A stretch of DNA of 59,195 nucleotides from Streptococcus mitis (GTDB taxonomy: Bacteria > Bacillota > Bacilli > Lactobacillales > Streptococcaceae), in assembly GCA_018364455.1 (NCBI GenBank), contig JAGZLW010000007.1, positions 1-59,195 on the forward strand. The letters run 5' to 3'. Under the pieces are notes generated by a model. It saw only the letters and a list, made by a program, of their open reading frames with translations. It made no database searches and had not been told where the DNA came from. Every line of letters starts with the position of its first letter. Positions within the stretch are counted from its first letter, which is position 1. Below, piece after piece: positions 23,798-31,749 of the stretch. A program made the translations under genes and the position numbers.

Positions 23798-24684
23798 GAA
23801 CGGTTTACCGTTTCCTTTCTTCGATCTTTGTCGCGATGCCCTTCATTAACAGGCCAATTCTTGGATAAGTCCTGCGCCAAGCGTTTAGCAAAGGCCACGC
23901 TACGGTGTTGTCCACCCGTACAACCCATGGCAATGGTCAAAACAGACTTCCCTTCCTTTTGGTAACTTGGCAAAATCGGCTCAATCAAGGCCAACAAATG
24001 CTGATAAAAATCTTCTGACTCAGGATGATTCATGACATAGTCATAAACTGGTTCATCCACACCTGTTTGATTACGCAGTTCTGGTAGATAGTAGGGATTT
24101 GGCAAGAAACGGACATCAAAGACCAAATCCGCATCAATCGGGATTCCATATTTAAAGCCAAAAGACATGACTTCGATACGGAAAGACTGGGCTTGTTCTT
24201 GATCCGAAAACTGCTCTGCAATGGTTTTACGCAACTCACGTGGAGTGAGTTCAGTCGTATCCACCACATTTTGGCTCATGTTTTTTAAAGGCGCCAAGAG
24301 TTCACGTTCCAGCTTGATGCCATCCAAAATCCGACCATCCGCAGCTAGAGGGTGACTTCGTCTGGTTTCCTTGTAACGAGCGACCAATTCCTTATCTGCT
24401 GCGTCCAAAAAGAGAATTTTAAAGTCCAGTTCTTCCTTGTTTTCCAACTCATCCAAAACAGCTTGAATCTCTGAGAAGAAAGAACGGCTACGCATATCCA
24501 CTACCAAAGCCAACTTATGGTCGTCTTCCTTTGTTTCCACCAACTGCAAAAACTTAGGCAAGAGAGCTGGCGGCATATTGTCAATAGTAAAATAACCCAA
24601 ATCTTCGAAGGACTGAATGGCAACTGTTTTCCCTGCGCCACTCATTCCTGTCACAATCACCAAGTGAAGTTGTTTCTTTGTCAT
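23794..24684 (-). CDS. rapZ: RapZ/YvcJ nucleotide-binding protein
   Basis: The 296-residue protein has the Walker A motif GMSGAGKTVA (residues about 13-22), DNMPPALL, and the C-terminal GCTGGQHRSV that belongs to the RNA/metabolite-binding domain. In E. coli RapZ senses GlcN-6-P; in Gram-positives YvcJ hydrolyses GTP and affects competence in Bacillus. AAGGAG precedes the start. It is the first gene of the coupled rapZ-yvcK-whiA unit. Confidence 0.95.
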   Translation of the reverse strand: MTKKQLHLVIVTGMSGAGKTVAIQSFEDLGYFTIDNMPPALLPKFLQLVETKEDDHKLALVVDMRSRSFFSEIQAVLDELENKEELDFKILFLDAADKELVARYKETRRSHPLAADGRILDGIKLERELLAPLKNMSQNVVDTTELTPRELRKTIAEQFSDQEQAQSFRIEVMSFGFKYGIPIDADLVFDVRFLPNPYYLPELRNQTGVDEPVYDYVMNHPESEDFYQHLLALIEPILPSYQKEGKSVLTIAMGCTGGQHRSVAFAKRLAQDLSKNWPVNEGHRDKDRRKETVNRS

Positions 24685-24701
24685 CTTTTTCTCCTTATAT
24701 C

Positions 24702-24729
24702 AAAAGAAGTTTGGCAGAACCAAACTTCA
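24702..24729 (-). terminator. Terminator between ridA and rapZ
   Basis: GAAGTTTGG and CCAAACTTC arms with loop TTCTG are followed by TTTTG on the minus strand, only about 20 bases before the rapZ start. Confidence 0.7.
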
Positions 24730-24735
24730 ACTAGC

Positions 24736-25116
24736 TTATCCAATCTCTGCGATGACTTCGATTTCGACTTTTACATCACGAGGAAGGCGAGCTACCTCTA
24801 CTGCTGAACGAGCTGGAAATTCCTCTTTAAAGGCCGTTTGGTAAACCTCGTTAAAAGGAACAAAGTCGTTCATATCGCTCAAGAAGCAAGTTGTTTTGAC
24901 AACATGGTCAAAGTCTGTTCCTGCTTCTGCCAAAATAGCACCAATGTTTTTCAAGACTTGTTCTGTCTGTTCTTGGATTGTTTCTCCAACGATTTCCCCA
25001 GTTTCAGGAGAGAGAGGAACTTGACCACTAGCAAACAAAAGGTTGCCAACGATTTTTCCTTGAACATATGGTCCGATAGCCTTTGGGGCTTTGTCTGTAT
25101 GAATTGTTTTTGCCAT
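24736..25116 (-). CDS. ridA: RidA family imine deaminase
   Basis: The 126-residue protein shows the YjgF/RidA pattern: FASGQVPLSPETGEIVGE, the middle TTCFLSDMNDFVPFNEVY and the C-terminal PARSAVEVARLPRDVKVEIE, with the Arg that holds the carboxylate of enamine substrates. It removes reactive 2-aminoacrylate formed by PLP enzymes. It lies 10 bases after engB and probably shares its transcript from clpX. Confidence 0.93.
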   Translation of the reverse strand: MAKTIHTDKAPKAIGPYVQGKIVGNLLFASGQVPLSPETGEIVGETIQEQTEQVLKNIGAILAEAGTDFDHVVKTTCFLSDMNDFVPFNEVYQTAFKEEFPARSAVEVARLPRDVKVEIEVIAEIG

Positions 25117-25126
25117 TTTCTTTTCC

Positions 25127-25714
25127 TCACAATTTTTCTAAGATTGCATCCCAAGCCTCATCCATCCCTGCCTTGCTGACAGATGAAAAGAGGATGAAGT
25201 CGTCACTTGGGTCAAAGTTTAATTTCTTTTTGATTGCTGATTCGTGCTTGTTCCATTTACCACGAGGAATCTTGTCCGCCTTGGTCGCAACAATAATAAC
25301 CGGAATCTCATAGTACTTGAGAAATTCGTACATCTGCACATCATCTGCTGACGGGTCATGACGAAGGTCGACTAGACTGACTACCGCACGGAGATTTTCC
25401 CGAGTCGTTAGGTACTCCTCAATCATGCGCCCCCACTTTTCACGTTCCTTTTTAGAAACACGGGCATAGCCATAACCAGGCACATCCACAAAGCGCATCT
25501 TGTCGTCGATATTAAAGAAGTTGAGAAGCTGGGTTTTACCAGGTTTACCTGATGTACGAGCCAGATTCTTACGATTCAGCATGGTGTTGATAAAGCTAGA
25601 CTTGCCAACATTTGAACGCCCTGCAAGAGCAATCTCTGGCAGGTCATCCTGCGGATAGTGGGATTTATTAGCTGCACTGAGCAAGATTTCAGCATTGTGT
25701 GTATTAAGTTCCAT
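25127..25714 (-). CDS. engB: Ribosome-assembly GTPase EngB/YsxC
   Basis: The 195-residue GTPase has G1 GRSNVGKSS, the T-rich switch, G3 DVPGYGYA and G4 TKAD. It is needed for 50S subunit assembly. I prefer the ATG at 25714 behind GAGGTGA; the frame also opens at a GTG (25720) inside that ribosome site. It follows clpX by a few bases, the classical clpX-engB pair. Confidence 0.95.
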   Translation of the reverse strand: MELNTHNAEILLSAANKSHYPQDDLPEIALAGRSNVGKSSFINTMLNRKNLARTSGKPGKTQLLNFFNIDDKMRFVDVPGYGYARVSKKEREKWGRMIEEYLTTRENLRAVVSLVDLRHDPSADDVQMYEFLKYYEIPVIIVATKADKIPRGKWNKHESAIKKKLNFDPSDDFILFSSVSKAGMDEAWDAILEKL

Positions 25715-25722
25715 AGTCACCT

Positions 25723-26955
25723 CTAGGCTGTTTCTAGGATTGGTTTATCCGTTCCATCGACAGCTTCTTTTGTGATGCGAACCAATTTCACATTTTCCTG
25801 ACTCGGTACTTCAAACATGACGTCTAGCATGGTCTCTTCGATAATCGAGCGAAGACCACGCGCCCCAGTCTTCCGTTCGATGGCCTTATTGGCAATCTCT
25901 TGAAGGGCTTCGTCGTCAAATTCCAACTCGACATCATCATAAGAAAGCAAGGTTTGGTACTGTTTCACCAAAGCATTTCTTGGCTCTTTCAAGATGCGAA
26001 CCAAGTCATCCACTGTCAATTGCTCAAGAGCCGCAAAGACAGGCAAGCGCCCAATCAACTCTGGGATAATACCGAATTTTTGAATATCTTCCGCGATGAT
26101 TTCTTGCATGTAAGAGCTGTTTTCGTCAATCGCCTTGTTATTTTGACCAAATCCGATGACTTTTTCACCCAGACGTTGTTTAACAATTTCTTCGATGCCA
26201 TCAAAAGCACCACCCACGATGAAGAGGATATTTTTAGTATCCACTTGAATCATCTCTTGTTGTGGATGTTTACGTCCACCTTGAGGCGGTACGCTAGCAA
26301 CAGTTCCTTCGATAATCTTGAGAAGGGCTTGTTGCACCCCTTCACCAGAAACGTCACGTGTGATCGATACGTTCTCGCTCTTCTTAGCAATCTTGTCAAT
26401 TTCATCCACGTAGATAATCCCGCGCTCTGCACGTTCGATGTTAAAGTCAGCAGCCTGCAAGAGTTTAAGGAGAATGTTTTCCACATCCTCACCTACATAA
26501 CCAGCCTCAGTAAGAGCTGTCGCATCTGCGATTGCAAAAGGCACATTCAAGCTCTTAGCCAAGGTCTGGGCCAAGAAAGTTTTCCCTGAACCAGTTGGGC
26601 CAATCATCAAGATGTTTGACTTCTGCAAATCCACATCTTCTGACTCTTCTCGCGTATCGTGAAAATTAATACGTTTGTAGTGGTTGTAAACCGCCACAGC
26701 CAAGGCACGCTTGGCACGATCTTGACCGATTACATAGTGGTTCAAGATATGGAGAAGTTCGATTGGTTTTGGAACTTCTGACAAGTCTGCCAAGACTTCC
26801 TCAGCCAACTCCTCCCGAATGATCTCCTGGGCCAACTCCACACATTCATTACAGATAAAAGCGTTGTTCCCAGCGATTATTTTTTGTACTTCTTCTTGGC
26901 TTTTGCCACAAAATGAGCAATAAACCATCATATCATTATTCCTAGTTGTAGGCAT
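25723..26955 (-). CDS. clpX: ClpX, ATPase subunit of ClpXP protease
   Basis: The 410-residue protein has the N-terminal zinc-binding domain (CSFCGKSQEEVQ and CNEC), Walker A GPTGSGKT (about residue 117), Walker B IIYVDEIDKI, and the sensor and ClpP-loop regions. It unfolds substrates for ClpP. GGAAGG precedes the start. It follows the 56-residue membrane protein and dhfR, so dhfR, small gene, clpX, engB and ridA appear to be one leftward operon. Confidence 0.97.
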   Translation of the reverse strand: MPTTRNNDMMVYCSFCGKSQEEVQKIIAGNNAFICNECVELAQEIIREELAEEVLADLSEVPKPIELLHILNHYVIGQDRAKRALAVAVYNHYKRINFHDTREESEDVDLQKSNILMIGPTGSGKTFLAQTLAKSLNVPFAIADATALTEAGYVGEDVENILLKLLQAADFNIERAERGIIYVDEIDKIAKKSENVSITRDVSGEGVQQALLKIIEGTVASVPPQGGRKHPQQEMIQVDTKNILFIVGGAFDGIEEIVKQRLGEKVIGFGQNNKAIDENSSYMQEIIAEDIQKFGIIPELIGRLPVFAALEQLTVDDLVRILKEPRNALVKQYQTLLSYDDVELEFDDEALQEIANKAIERKTGARGLRSIIEETMLDVMFEVPSQENVKLVRITKEAVDGTDKPILETA

Positions 26956-26991
26956 GATTTCCTTCCGTTCTATTCTATACTATCATTCTAT

Positions 26992-27162
26992 CTAAAATAA
27001 GGTCATGTAAAAAGCATGGATACTATTGACCAAATTGGTAAAGGCATTTAAGAAGAGCAGGACAGAAAGTCCATAACGCTTTTTACGAAAAGCCTGTGCT
27101 CCTGCAAGCAAGCAGACCAAACACAGCATGGCTGTGAAAAAACCAAATATACTACGTTCCAT
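26992..27162 (-). CDS. Small membrane protein between dhfR and clpX
   Basis: A 56-residue frame begins at an ATG that shares its A with the dhfR stop codon (TAATG), so its translation is coupled to dhfR. The sequence has two hydrophobic helices (FGFFTAMLCLVCLLAGAQAF and LSVLLFLNAFTNLV) joined by a basic RKKRYG turn and ends HAFYMTLF. It is too short for many gene callers. The function is unknown; its place in a folate/protein-quality operon does not tell. Confidence 0.75.
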   Translation of the reverse strand: MERSIFGFFTAMLCLVCLLAGAQAFRKKRYGLSVLLFLNAFTNLVNSIHAFYMTLF

Positions 27163-27668
27163 TAGACTTCCTTTCTCTTGCGGTATTGGATGGTAAAATC
27201 ATAAGGATTTTTCTCATCTTTTGCGTAAAATTTGCTTGAAACCGTCTCAAAAAGAGACAAGTCAAACTCCTCAGGGAAATAGGTATCTCCCTCCACCCGA
27301 GCATGAATTTGAGTCAGAATCACTTCGTCAAGGTAGGGTTCAAAAGCCTGAAAAATTTGCTTCCCACCAAGAATATAGAGATTCTTGTCTTGACCCTGAT
27401 ACCAGTCCAAGACAGACTGGACATCATAAAAAGTAGTAACCCCATCTATCTTTTCTTCTGGATTACGAGTCAAAATCAAGGTCTCCCGTTTTGGAAGCAA
27501 GCGACGTCCCATCCCATCAAAGGTCACACGCCCCATCAAGATAGCATGATTCAGAGTTGTTTCTTTAAAGTGTTGCAGTTCTGCTGGCAAATGCCAAGGC
27601 AGACGATTATCCTTACCAATCACACCCTCTTCATCCTGGGCCCAAATAGCTACGATTTTCTTAGTCAT
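27162..27668 (-). CDS. dhfR: Dihydrofolate reductase with Leu at position 100
   Basis: The 168-residue protein has the folate/NADPH motifs VAIWAQDEEGVIG, LPWHLPAEL, MGRVTFDGMGR and YILGGKQIF. It reduces dihydrofolate and is the target of trimethoprim. Residue 100 is Leu (codon CTT at 27369-27371). In pneumococcus the sensitive enzyme has Ile here, and Ile100Leu is the established resistance change. Position 92 is Gly, where sensitive pneumococcal enzymes have Asp as I recall. The start follows GGATGG. Confidence 0.96.
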   Translation of the reverse strand: MTKKIVAIWAQDEEGVIGKDNRLPWHLPAELQHFKETTLNHAILMGRVTFDGMGRRLLPKRETLILTRNPEEKIDGVTTFYDVQSVLDWYQGQDKNLYILGGKQIFQAFEPYLDEVILTQIHARVEGDTYFPEEFDLSLFETVSSKFYAKDEKNPYDFTIQYRKRKEV

Positions 27669-27747
27669 GCTTCCATCCTTTTCACTGATAGTACTATTTT
27701 ATCAAAAAACTCGAAAAAAGACTGGTTTGGAATAGCTTATAAGATAG

Positions 27748-27779
27748 AAAAAATCTGTAAGAAATTTCCTACAGATTTA
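27748..27779 (-). terminator. Terminator of dpr
   Basis: AAATCTGTA and TACAGATTT arms are followed by TTTTTT on the minus strand, ending the single-gene dpr transcript before dhfR. Confidence 0.8.
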
Positions 27780-27798
27780 TATATATTACTATTATTTC

Positions 27799-28317
27799 TT
27801 ACAAACCAGGTGCTTGTCCAAGTTCTGCAGCAAGCATCCAGACTGTTTTTTCAAGGTCAGCCTTAGCTCCAACAAAGATATCATTGGTTACATCATCGCC
27901 TTCTTTATCTGTCACATCCAAAGCTTCTTGGAAAAGAGTGATGAGGTAACGATAAATTTCAAGGACACGTTCCAAACTTTCTTCTACATTGCGGAACTCT
28001 CCAACTTCTTCTTCGATTTCACTGTTTTGAAGGAATTCTGTCAATGTAGAGAATGGGCTTCCACCAAGTGTAATCAAGCGTTCGCTGATTTCATCCAAGT
28101 GACCATCAAGAGCATCCATGTACTCATCCATTTTTGGATGCCATACAAGGAAACCACGACCACGCATGTACCAGTGTACTTGGTGCAAAGCCACGTGAGC
28201 CACGTATAAATCAGCAACAGCTTGGTTCAATACTTCCTTTGTTTTTGCCAATGCTACTGGCGCTGATTTTGTTAATGATGCTACATCTTTTACTGCTTCT
28301 TTTTTCAATTCTACCAT
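27799..28317 (-). CDS. dpr: Dps-like peroxide resistance protein Dpr
   Basis: The 172-residue ferritin-like protein has the inter-subunit ferroxidase ligands in HQVHWYMRGRGFLVWHPKMD and DALDGHLDEISERL. Dpr forms a 12-subunit shell that oxidises and stores iron, protecting catalase-negative streptococci from peroxide. The start at 28317 (MVELKKEAV) has GAGGT at good distance; the frame six codons longer lacks one. Its promoter contains a perfect palindrome over the -10, so it is probably repressor controlled. Confidence 0.95.
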   Translation of the reverse strand: MVELKKEAVKDVASLTKSAPVALAKTKEVLNQAVADLYVAHVALHQVHWYMRGRGFLVWHPKMDEYMDALDGHLDEISERLITLGGSPFSTLTEFLQNSEIEEEVGEFRNVEESLERVLEIYRYLITLFQEALDVTDKEGDDVTNDIFVGAKADLEKTVWMLAAELGQAPGL

Positions 28318-28367
28318 TTTCTTTACCTCATTCATTATTTTTTGTAACCACTTCTTAATGATTACTA

Positions 28368-28400
28368 CCTTAGTATACTACTAAGGAAAACAAATAGCAA
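28368..28400 (-). promoter_or_regulatory. dpr promoter with palindromic operator over the -10
   Basis: TTGCTA (complement of 28395-28400), a 17-base spacer and TATACT (complement of 28372-28377) form the promoter. The -10 lies inside CCTTAGTATACTACTAAGG (28368-28386), eight-base arms around three bases, a likely repressor site for a metal- or peroxide-sensing regulator. Confidence 0.6.
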
Positions 28401-28471
28401 GTCAAATGACCCACATGAGAAAAGTTGCAATAGACTGATAATTTAAGAATATTTTAGAGATTTTTTGATTA

Positions 28472-28577
28472 ATACTTAATGAAGATCAAACTAGAAAACT
28501 AGCTGCAGATTGTTCAAAGTACAGCTTTGAGGTTGCAAATAAAGCCGACGTGGTTTGAAGAGATTTTCGTAGAGTAT
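28472..28577 (+). repeat. BOX element, degenerate, boxA-boxC form
   Basis: It begins ATACTTAATGAAGATCAAAC (boxA) and ends TGGTTTGAAGAGATTTTCGT plus AGAGTAT (boxC), with no separable boxB. Several substitutions relative to the other copies show it is old. The rest of 28387-28660 has no gene. Confidence 0.8.
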
Positions 28578-28611
28578 AAATTTCATTCCCCTTCGCTTCA
28601 GTAAAACAAAG

Positions 28612-28643
28612 AAAAAGAGGATGCAAATTTCTTGCACACTCCT
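28612..28643 (-). terminator. Terminator of lytC
   Basis: An imperfect GAGTGTGCAA/TTGCATCCTC stem is followed by TTTTTC on the minus strand, just after the lytC stop. Confidence 0.6.
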
Positions 28644-28659
28644 TTCTCAACTTTATATC

Positions 28660-30141
28660 TTAATACCAGACGCTAACATCCACACGTCCTCGAATCCCTT
28701 TAAGAGAGTCAGATGAAGTATATTGCCATCCTTTTTCTCCTGAATAATGAGGATTATTCCAATCAAGCGCATCCGTATAGGCTGCTACCCAGTTAACATG
28801 TTGCAAAATATCAGGATGATTCAAACGAGTTTGCAAAAGTTGACGGTAGCTATAAACATTCACATTTTGATAACCAGCCTGTTTCATTGTTACCATATAT
28901 TTGTTGATAATCTTGACCCAGGTTCCAGTATCACTTGGAGCTCTTTTGCTCTTATTGCCATATTCCCAGTTCTCAACATCGTAGTAGATAGGATAAGACA
29001 AGTTCATCTTGTATTTTTTCAAGAGTTCAATGGTTTGATTAGCATCATTCTCAGCATCAGTCTCATTTTCAGCATAAGTATAAAGGTAAACACCGTAAGG
29101 AATTCCAAGACGGTTTAACTCCTTAATATTATGAGCCAATTCCTTGTCCTCAGTTCCACTATAGCCCAAACGAACAATGACTCCATCAACGCCATTATCA
29201 TCGATGACCTTTTTCCAGTCACTGATACGACCATTGTGCTCACTGACATCGATGACCTTTTTAACTTGATCAGTCCCAACTTGTTCTTCACGATGGTTAA
29301 AGAAATAACGTCTGCCATTTCGGTGAACCCAGCCAACATTCAAGTCTTTCTTTTCTTTTAACTCACCTGAGTCAGAAAAAATATAGCGAGCATCATTCAT
29401 GACTAATTCACCAGTCGCCATAGCACCACTTTCTGTCAAATAGTAGTTACCCTGCCACTCATCTTTAGCCATGTAACCCCACTTCTTGAAATAGTACCAC
29501 TTTCCGTCTACCTTTTGCCACTCTTGATTTGCATAAGAACCATCGGACTTGAGATAGAAGTAAGATGAATAGGCTGGATCATAAAGCCATTCATTTTGCA
29601 TCATGGCACCTTGACCATTCAAGAAATAATTTCCCTGCCATTGACTTTTAGCCATATAGCCCCACTTCTTAAAATAGTACCATTTACCTCCAACAGCGTA
29701 CCATTCCTGGTTAGCATAAGAACCATCGGACTTGAGGTAAAACCAATTCTTATAGGCATTATCATAAACCCATTCATTCTTAGCCATATAACCACCTGAT
29801 TTTAGGTAGTAATTGCCCTGCCACTCATTTTGAGCATAACGACCGTCTGACTTAATATAAAACCAAGCCTTATAGTAGTTATCAAAAATCCACTCACTCT
29901 TTGCTTTGGAACCATCAGCCTTTACATAATAATCCCCCTCCCAGTGGGCAGAAGCAGTGGTCTTTACTCCTGCGCTCGTTTGAGTTTTATTAGAAGACTG
30001 ATTTTGCTCTGAACTACTTGAAACTGTCCTTGCATCCTGCGAAGTTTTTGCTACTTCAGTTTCATTTGCAGCTACATGACTAACTGCCAAGACTAGCAAA
30101 AAGATACTTGCTAATCCAATTTTTCCAATCTTTGTTTTCAA
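28660..30141 (-). CDS. lytC: Choline-binding lysozyme LytC
   Basis: The 493-residue secreted protein has a signal peptide (to about residue 26), a Ser/Thr linker, then about eleven choline-binding repeats of the WYYFKKWGYMAK / EWQGNYYLKSGG type. A C-terminal GH25 muramidase domain shows VIDVSEHNGRI, GVYLYTYAENETDA and the catalytic YYDVENWEYG. It cleaves glycan between MurNAc and GlcNAc and is held on teichoic-acid choline. I choose a TTG start at 30141 behind GGAGAGG: the ATG 33 bases upstream (30174) lies in the loop of the tpiA terminator. The domain order, repeats first, is that of pneumococcal LytC. Confidence 0.93.
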   Translation of the reverse strand: MKTKIGKIGLASIFLLVLAVSHVAANETEVAKTSQDARTVSSSSEQNQSSNKTQTSAGVKTTASAHWEGDYYVKADGSKAKSEWIFDNYYKAWFYIKSDGRYAQNEWQGNYYLKSGGYMAKNEWVYDNAYKNWFYLKSDGSYANQEWYAVGGKWYYFKKWGYMAKSQWQGNYFLNGQGAMMQNEWLYDPAYSSYFYLKSDGSYANQEWQKVDGKWYYFKKWGYMAKDEWQGNYYLTESGAMATGELVMNDARYIFSDSGELKEKKDLNVGWVHRNGRRYFFNHREEQVGTDQVKKVIDVSEHNGRISDWKKVIDDNGVDGVIVRLGYSGTEDKELAHNIKELNRLGIPYGVYLYTYAENETDAENDANQTIELLKKYKMNLSYPIYYDVENWEYGNKSKRAPSDTGTWVKIINKYMVTMKQAGYQNVNVYSYRQLLQTRLNHPDILQHVNWVAAYTDALDWNNPHYSGEKGWQYTSSDSLKGIRGRVDVSVWY

Positions 30142-30154
30142 TCTTTCCTCTCCT

Positions 30155-30189
30155 ATAAAAAATGGAACAGACATCTGAATGCTGTTCCA
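30155..30189 (-). terminator. Terminator of tpiA
   Basis: TGGAACAG and CTGTTCCA arms around an 11-base loop precede a run of T on the minus strand. The T run ends about 14 bases before the lytC TTG start. Confidence 0.85.
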
Positions 30190-30207
30190 CCTAGCTTTTG
30201 CTACTGA

Positions 30208-30966
30208 TTATTTTACAAAGTCAAGCAAAGCCAAGAAGCTTTCTGCTTCAAGTGACGCACCACCTACAAGGGCACCGTCAACGTCTGGGCAAGCCATGTA
30301 TGAAGCAACGTTTTCAGGTTTAACAGAACCACCGTATTGAACACGAACTTTGTCTGCAACTTCTTGACCAAAGTCAGCAGCTACAACGTCACGAACAACT
30401 TTACACATTTTTTGTGCATCGTCTTGTGAAGCTGATTTACCAGTACCGATAGCCCAGATTGGCTCGTAAGCGATAACTGATGCAGCAACTTGTTCAGCAG
30501 TCAAACCAGCCAATGCAGCAGATACTTGAGCACCTACGAATTCAGCAGCTTTACCAGCTTCATAAGTTTCAAGTGATTCACCACAACAGATAATTGGAAG
30601 CATGCCGTTTGCAAAGATTGCTTTTGCTTTTTTGTTGATATCTTCGTCAGTTTCATGGAAGTAGTCACGGCGTTCTGAGTGACCGATAACAACGTAGTCA
30701 GTACCGATTTCTTTCAAAACTTGTGGGCTAGTTTCACCAGTGAAAGCACCTGCATTTTCAAAGTAGCAGTTTTGAGCAGCAACTTTAAGGTTTGAACCTT
30801 TAGCAGCAGCAATAACAGCTGTCAAATCAAGAGCTGGAGCAGCGATACCTGCTTCAACAAGATCTGATGAAGGAAGTTTTGATGCAACTGCTTCAACGAA
30901 TGCTTTAGCTTCTTCTGGATTTTTGTTCATTTTCCAGTTACCAGCGATAAATGGTTTACGTGACAT
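30208..30966 (-). CDS. tpiA: Triosephosphate isomerase
   Basis: The 252-residue TIM barrel has GNWKMNK (catalytic Lys), VIGHSERR (catalytic His), AYEPIWAIGTG (catalytic Glu) and the phosphate loop YGGSVKPEN. It interconverts DHAP and G3P in glycolysis. The start at 30966 (MSRKPFIAGNW) follows GAGGT; the longer frame to 30987 would start inside that site. It is strongly transcribed in most streptococci and closed by its own terminator. Confidence 0.97.
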   Translation of the reverse strand: MSRKPFIAGNWKMNKNPEEAKAFVEAVASKLPSSDLVEAGIAAPALDLTAVIAAAKGSNLKVAAQNCYFENAGAFTGETSPQVLKEIGTDYVVIGHSERRDYFHETDEDINKKAKAIFANGMLPIICCGESLETYEAGKAAEFVGAQVSAALAGLTAEQVAASVIAYEPIWAIGTGKSASQDDAQKMCKVVRDVVAADFGQEVADKVRVQYGGSVKPENVASYMACPDVDGALVGGASLEAESFLALLDFVK

Positions 30967-31063
30967 TTCACATACCTCTTTTTTCAATTTATTTTCTATT
31001 TATTTTATCACAATTAGACACAGCTTGCAAATCTTACTCGGATTTCAATCCTGCTTACATGGA

Positions 31064-31741
31064 TTAATCCTTCCAGAGATCCATGGCATTTCTGAAATCT
31101 GCAGATACCTGTGTCAACTGAGGATTGCTGACTTCTCTCTCTGCCCGCTTAGCCTCAATTTGAGCCACACTCTTGATTCCTTCATGGCGCCAATTTCTCA
31201 AAATGGCCTGAATGTACTTCCAGTTTGCTTTTCCATTCAAAACAGCTTCACGAAGAGCCTCCTTAATCAAGTCAGCACTGGTCCCATCTTCTTTTAGGGT
31301 CTTGGTCAAATCCTCAATCTCAAAAGGAGTCAACAAGCGTCCCAACTCCTGCTGGAAAGTTTCCACCAAATTCTTAAGCTGATTTTGAGGTGTCAACTGG
31401 TCTGAACTTGAATGAGCAGCTCCAAGCAAATTATCCAAACGTTCCAATGCCAAACTAGTATCAAAAAGCAATTCGATTTCGCCATTTAATTCGATCGTTC
31501 GATACTGAAGTAGTCCCCTCTCCGTTAGATTGGAAATAGCCTGATTGACATCCGAAATTTCCTTGCCAATCCTGTCAGCAATCTGGCTTGGGGACATTTC
31601 ATCTAAGCCTGTCGTATTTTGCAAATAGAAAAATTGCCAGACTAGAAAATCATCGCTAGAAGGAAAGAGTTCCTTAAAATGCAAGAGCAGGGCACTCGGT
31701 AAAACCAAGTTCCCTGATTTAAAAGCGTCTAAATATGTCAT
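31064..31741 (-). CDS. dnaD: DnaD-like replication initiation protein
   Basis: The 225-residue protein has an N-terminal winged-helix half (VWQFFYLQNTTGLDEMSPSQ, IADRIG) and a C-terminal DDBH2 domain (RLLTPFEIEDLTKTLKEDG, KYIQAILRNWRHEGIKS). DnaD helps load the replicative helicase. It lies eight bases after metA. Confidence 0.92.
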   Translation of the reverse strand: MTYLDAFKSGNLVLPSALLLHFKELFPSSDDFLVWQFFYLQNTTGLDEMSPSQIADRIGKEISDVNQAISNLTERGLLQYRTIELNGEIELLFDTSLALERLDNLLGAAHSSSDQLTPQNQLKNLVETFQQELGRLLTPFEIEDLTKTLKEDGTSADLIKEALREAVLNGKANWKYIQAILRNWRHEGIKSVAQIEAKRAEREVSNPQLTQVSADFRNAMDLWKD

Positions 31742-31749
31742 AATTCCTC

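Noticed and set aside
28472..28577. Small RNA gene in the dpr-lytC gap
   Set aside because: The structured sequence is explained as a decayed BOX element.
30142..30174. ATG-started lytC extension
   Set aside because: This start is within the loop of the tpiA terminator and would add residues ahead of the signal peptide.
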